A stretch of DNA of 19,602 bases from Phlegmacium glaucopus (Eukaryota > Basidiomycota > Agaricomycetes > Agaricales > Cortinariaceae), in the NCBI GenBank assembly GCA_015039465.1, contig MU130036.1, forward strand, positions 4,824 through 24,425, read 5' to 3'. The notes under the pieces were generated by a model that ran no database searches, was not told the origin of the DNA, and saw nothing but the letters and a program-made list of their open reading frames with translations. Numbering within the stretch: the first letter of the stretch is position 1; each line of letters opens with the position of its first letter. Below are positions 19,372-19,602 of this stretch, piece by piece. The position numbers were made by a program, and so were the translations under genes.

Positions 19372-19602
19372 TCTTCTCATCCATCAACTGTGTAGATATA
19401 CAGCAGCTTACCAAGGAACACCCCACACAAATACCAAACAAAAATTAAAATTAAAAATATACACCATCAAAAGGAGGATTGAAAAAAAGCATCACAAAAG
19501 ACAGGTTCTGTCCAAAATTAACACACAGAAAGAGACAATATATATCACAGATGGGAATGTTCAAAAAATACAACATTAGCACCCTAAGAACTACACAAAA
19601 GA

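Larger units (their letters stand above)
17821..19602. other. G-depleted, AT-rich non-coding region with long-period repeats
   Basis: The plus strand is strongly poor in G: for example 19141-19200 contains none. Open frames here reflect this composition and lack domains. Segments recur in diverged form, for example around 18000-18190 and 18480-18680 (both pass through a cccagaac or tccagaacc motif, then ttagttcttacttt). This may be the body of an old repeat or an untranslated remnant; no transposon protein is seen. Confidence 0.55.

Noticed and set aside
18593..19579. Plus-strand frames of 75-123 codons near the right end
   Set aside because: They arise from the G-poor composition with few stop codons in some frames; sequences are Ser/Thr/His/Leu-rich without domain, splice or start context support.
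1..19602. tRNA or rRNA genes
   Set aside because: No cloverleaf, internal A/B box pair or rRNA core sequence was noticed on either strand.

Overview
The window looks like accessory, repeat-rich chromosomal DNA of a mushroom-forming basidiomycete (Agaricomycetes). The evidence is: many short introns of about 44-65 bases with GT..AG ends, a NACHT-WD40 STAND receptor of the kind expanded in these fungi, beta-trefoil lectin-like proteins, a fragment resembling the C-terminal part of mushroom F-box proteins, and a short non-autonomous DNA transposon. No prokaryotic gene organisation is visible. All identifications are by reading the sequence; no search was run.

Left part (1-7000), a gene graveyard. 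Bases 485-1473 are a degenerate copy of the 5' leader of the NLR-type gene that lies further right (7015-7796). That copy is fused to exons of a beta-trefoil protein (1404-1918), and the fusion is still an open four-exon frame. Next comes a second, frameshifted beta-trefoil gene (1938-2727). Then comes a heavily decayed, intron-containing copy of the gene for the TPR subunit of TFIIIC (about 3325-6003), with several frameshifts, at least three in-frame stops and an internal deletion of roughly 100 codons.

Centre (7000-11715), the main gene. It has a Ser/Pro-rich leader, then a NACHT NTPase (Walker A at 8044), a helical arm region, and 13 nearly identical 42-residue WD40 repeats. A 49-base fragment inserted between two DNA-identical repeats either breaks the frame or is removed as a new intron; splicing 9896-9944 restores the frame exactly.

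Right-centre (12261-16102, all minus strand). A five-exon gene encodes a 279-residue protein with a charged helical N-terminus and four membrane segments. It is followed by a two-exon F-box-like fragment and a five-exon, 363-residue cytosolic protein with three beta-sandwich-like repeats and a C-terminal beta-trefoil. That beta-trefoil is homologous to the fragment at 1473-1918, down to the intron positions and a 21-base micro-exon.

Right end (16190-19602), non-coding. It holds a partial tandem duplication of about 213 bases upstream of the 363-residue gene, and a 606-bp hAT-like MITE (16824-17429) with 24-base perfect terminal inverted repeats and a perfect 8-bp target duplication, inserted in an older GC-rich repeat. 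Beyond it are a 25-bp minisatellite of 14 units and about 1.8 kb of G-depleted, internally repeated DNA.

Taken together, the window combines a fast-evolving recognition gene (WD40 array), modular lectin-like proteins, and traces of recombination joining the two families. The idea that the lectin-like and NLR modules belong to a common non-self recognition repertoire is inference.
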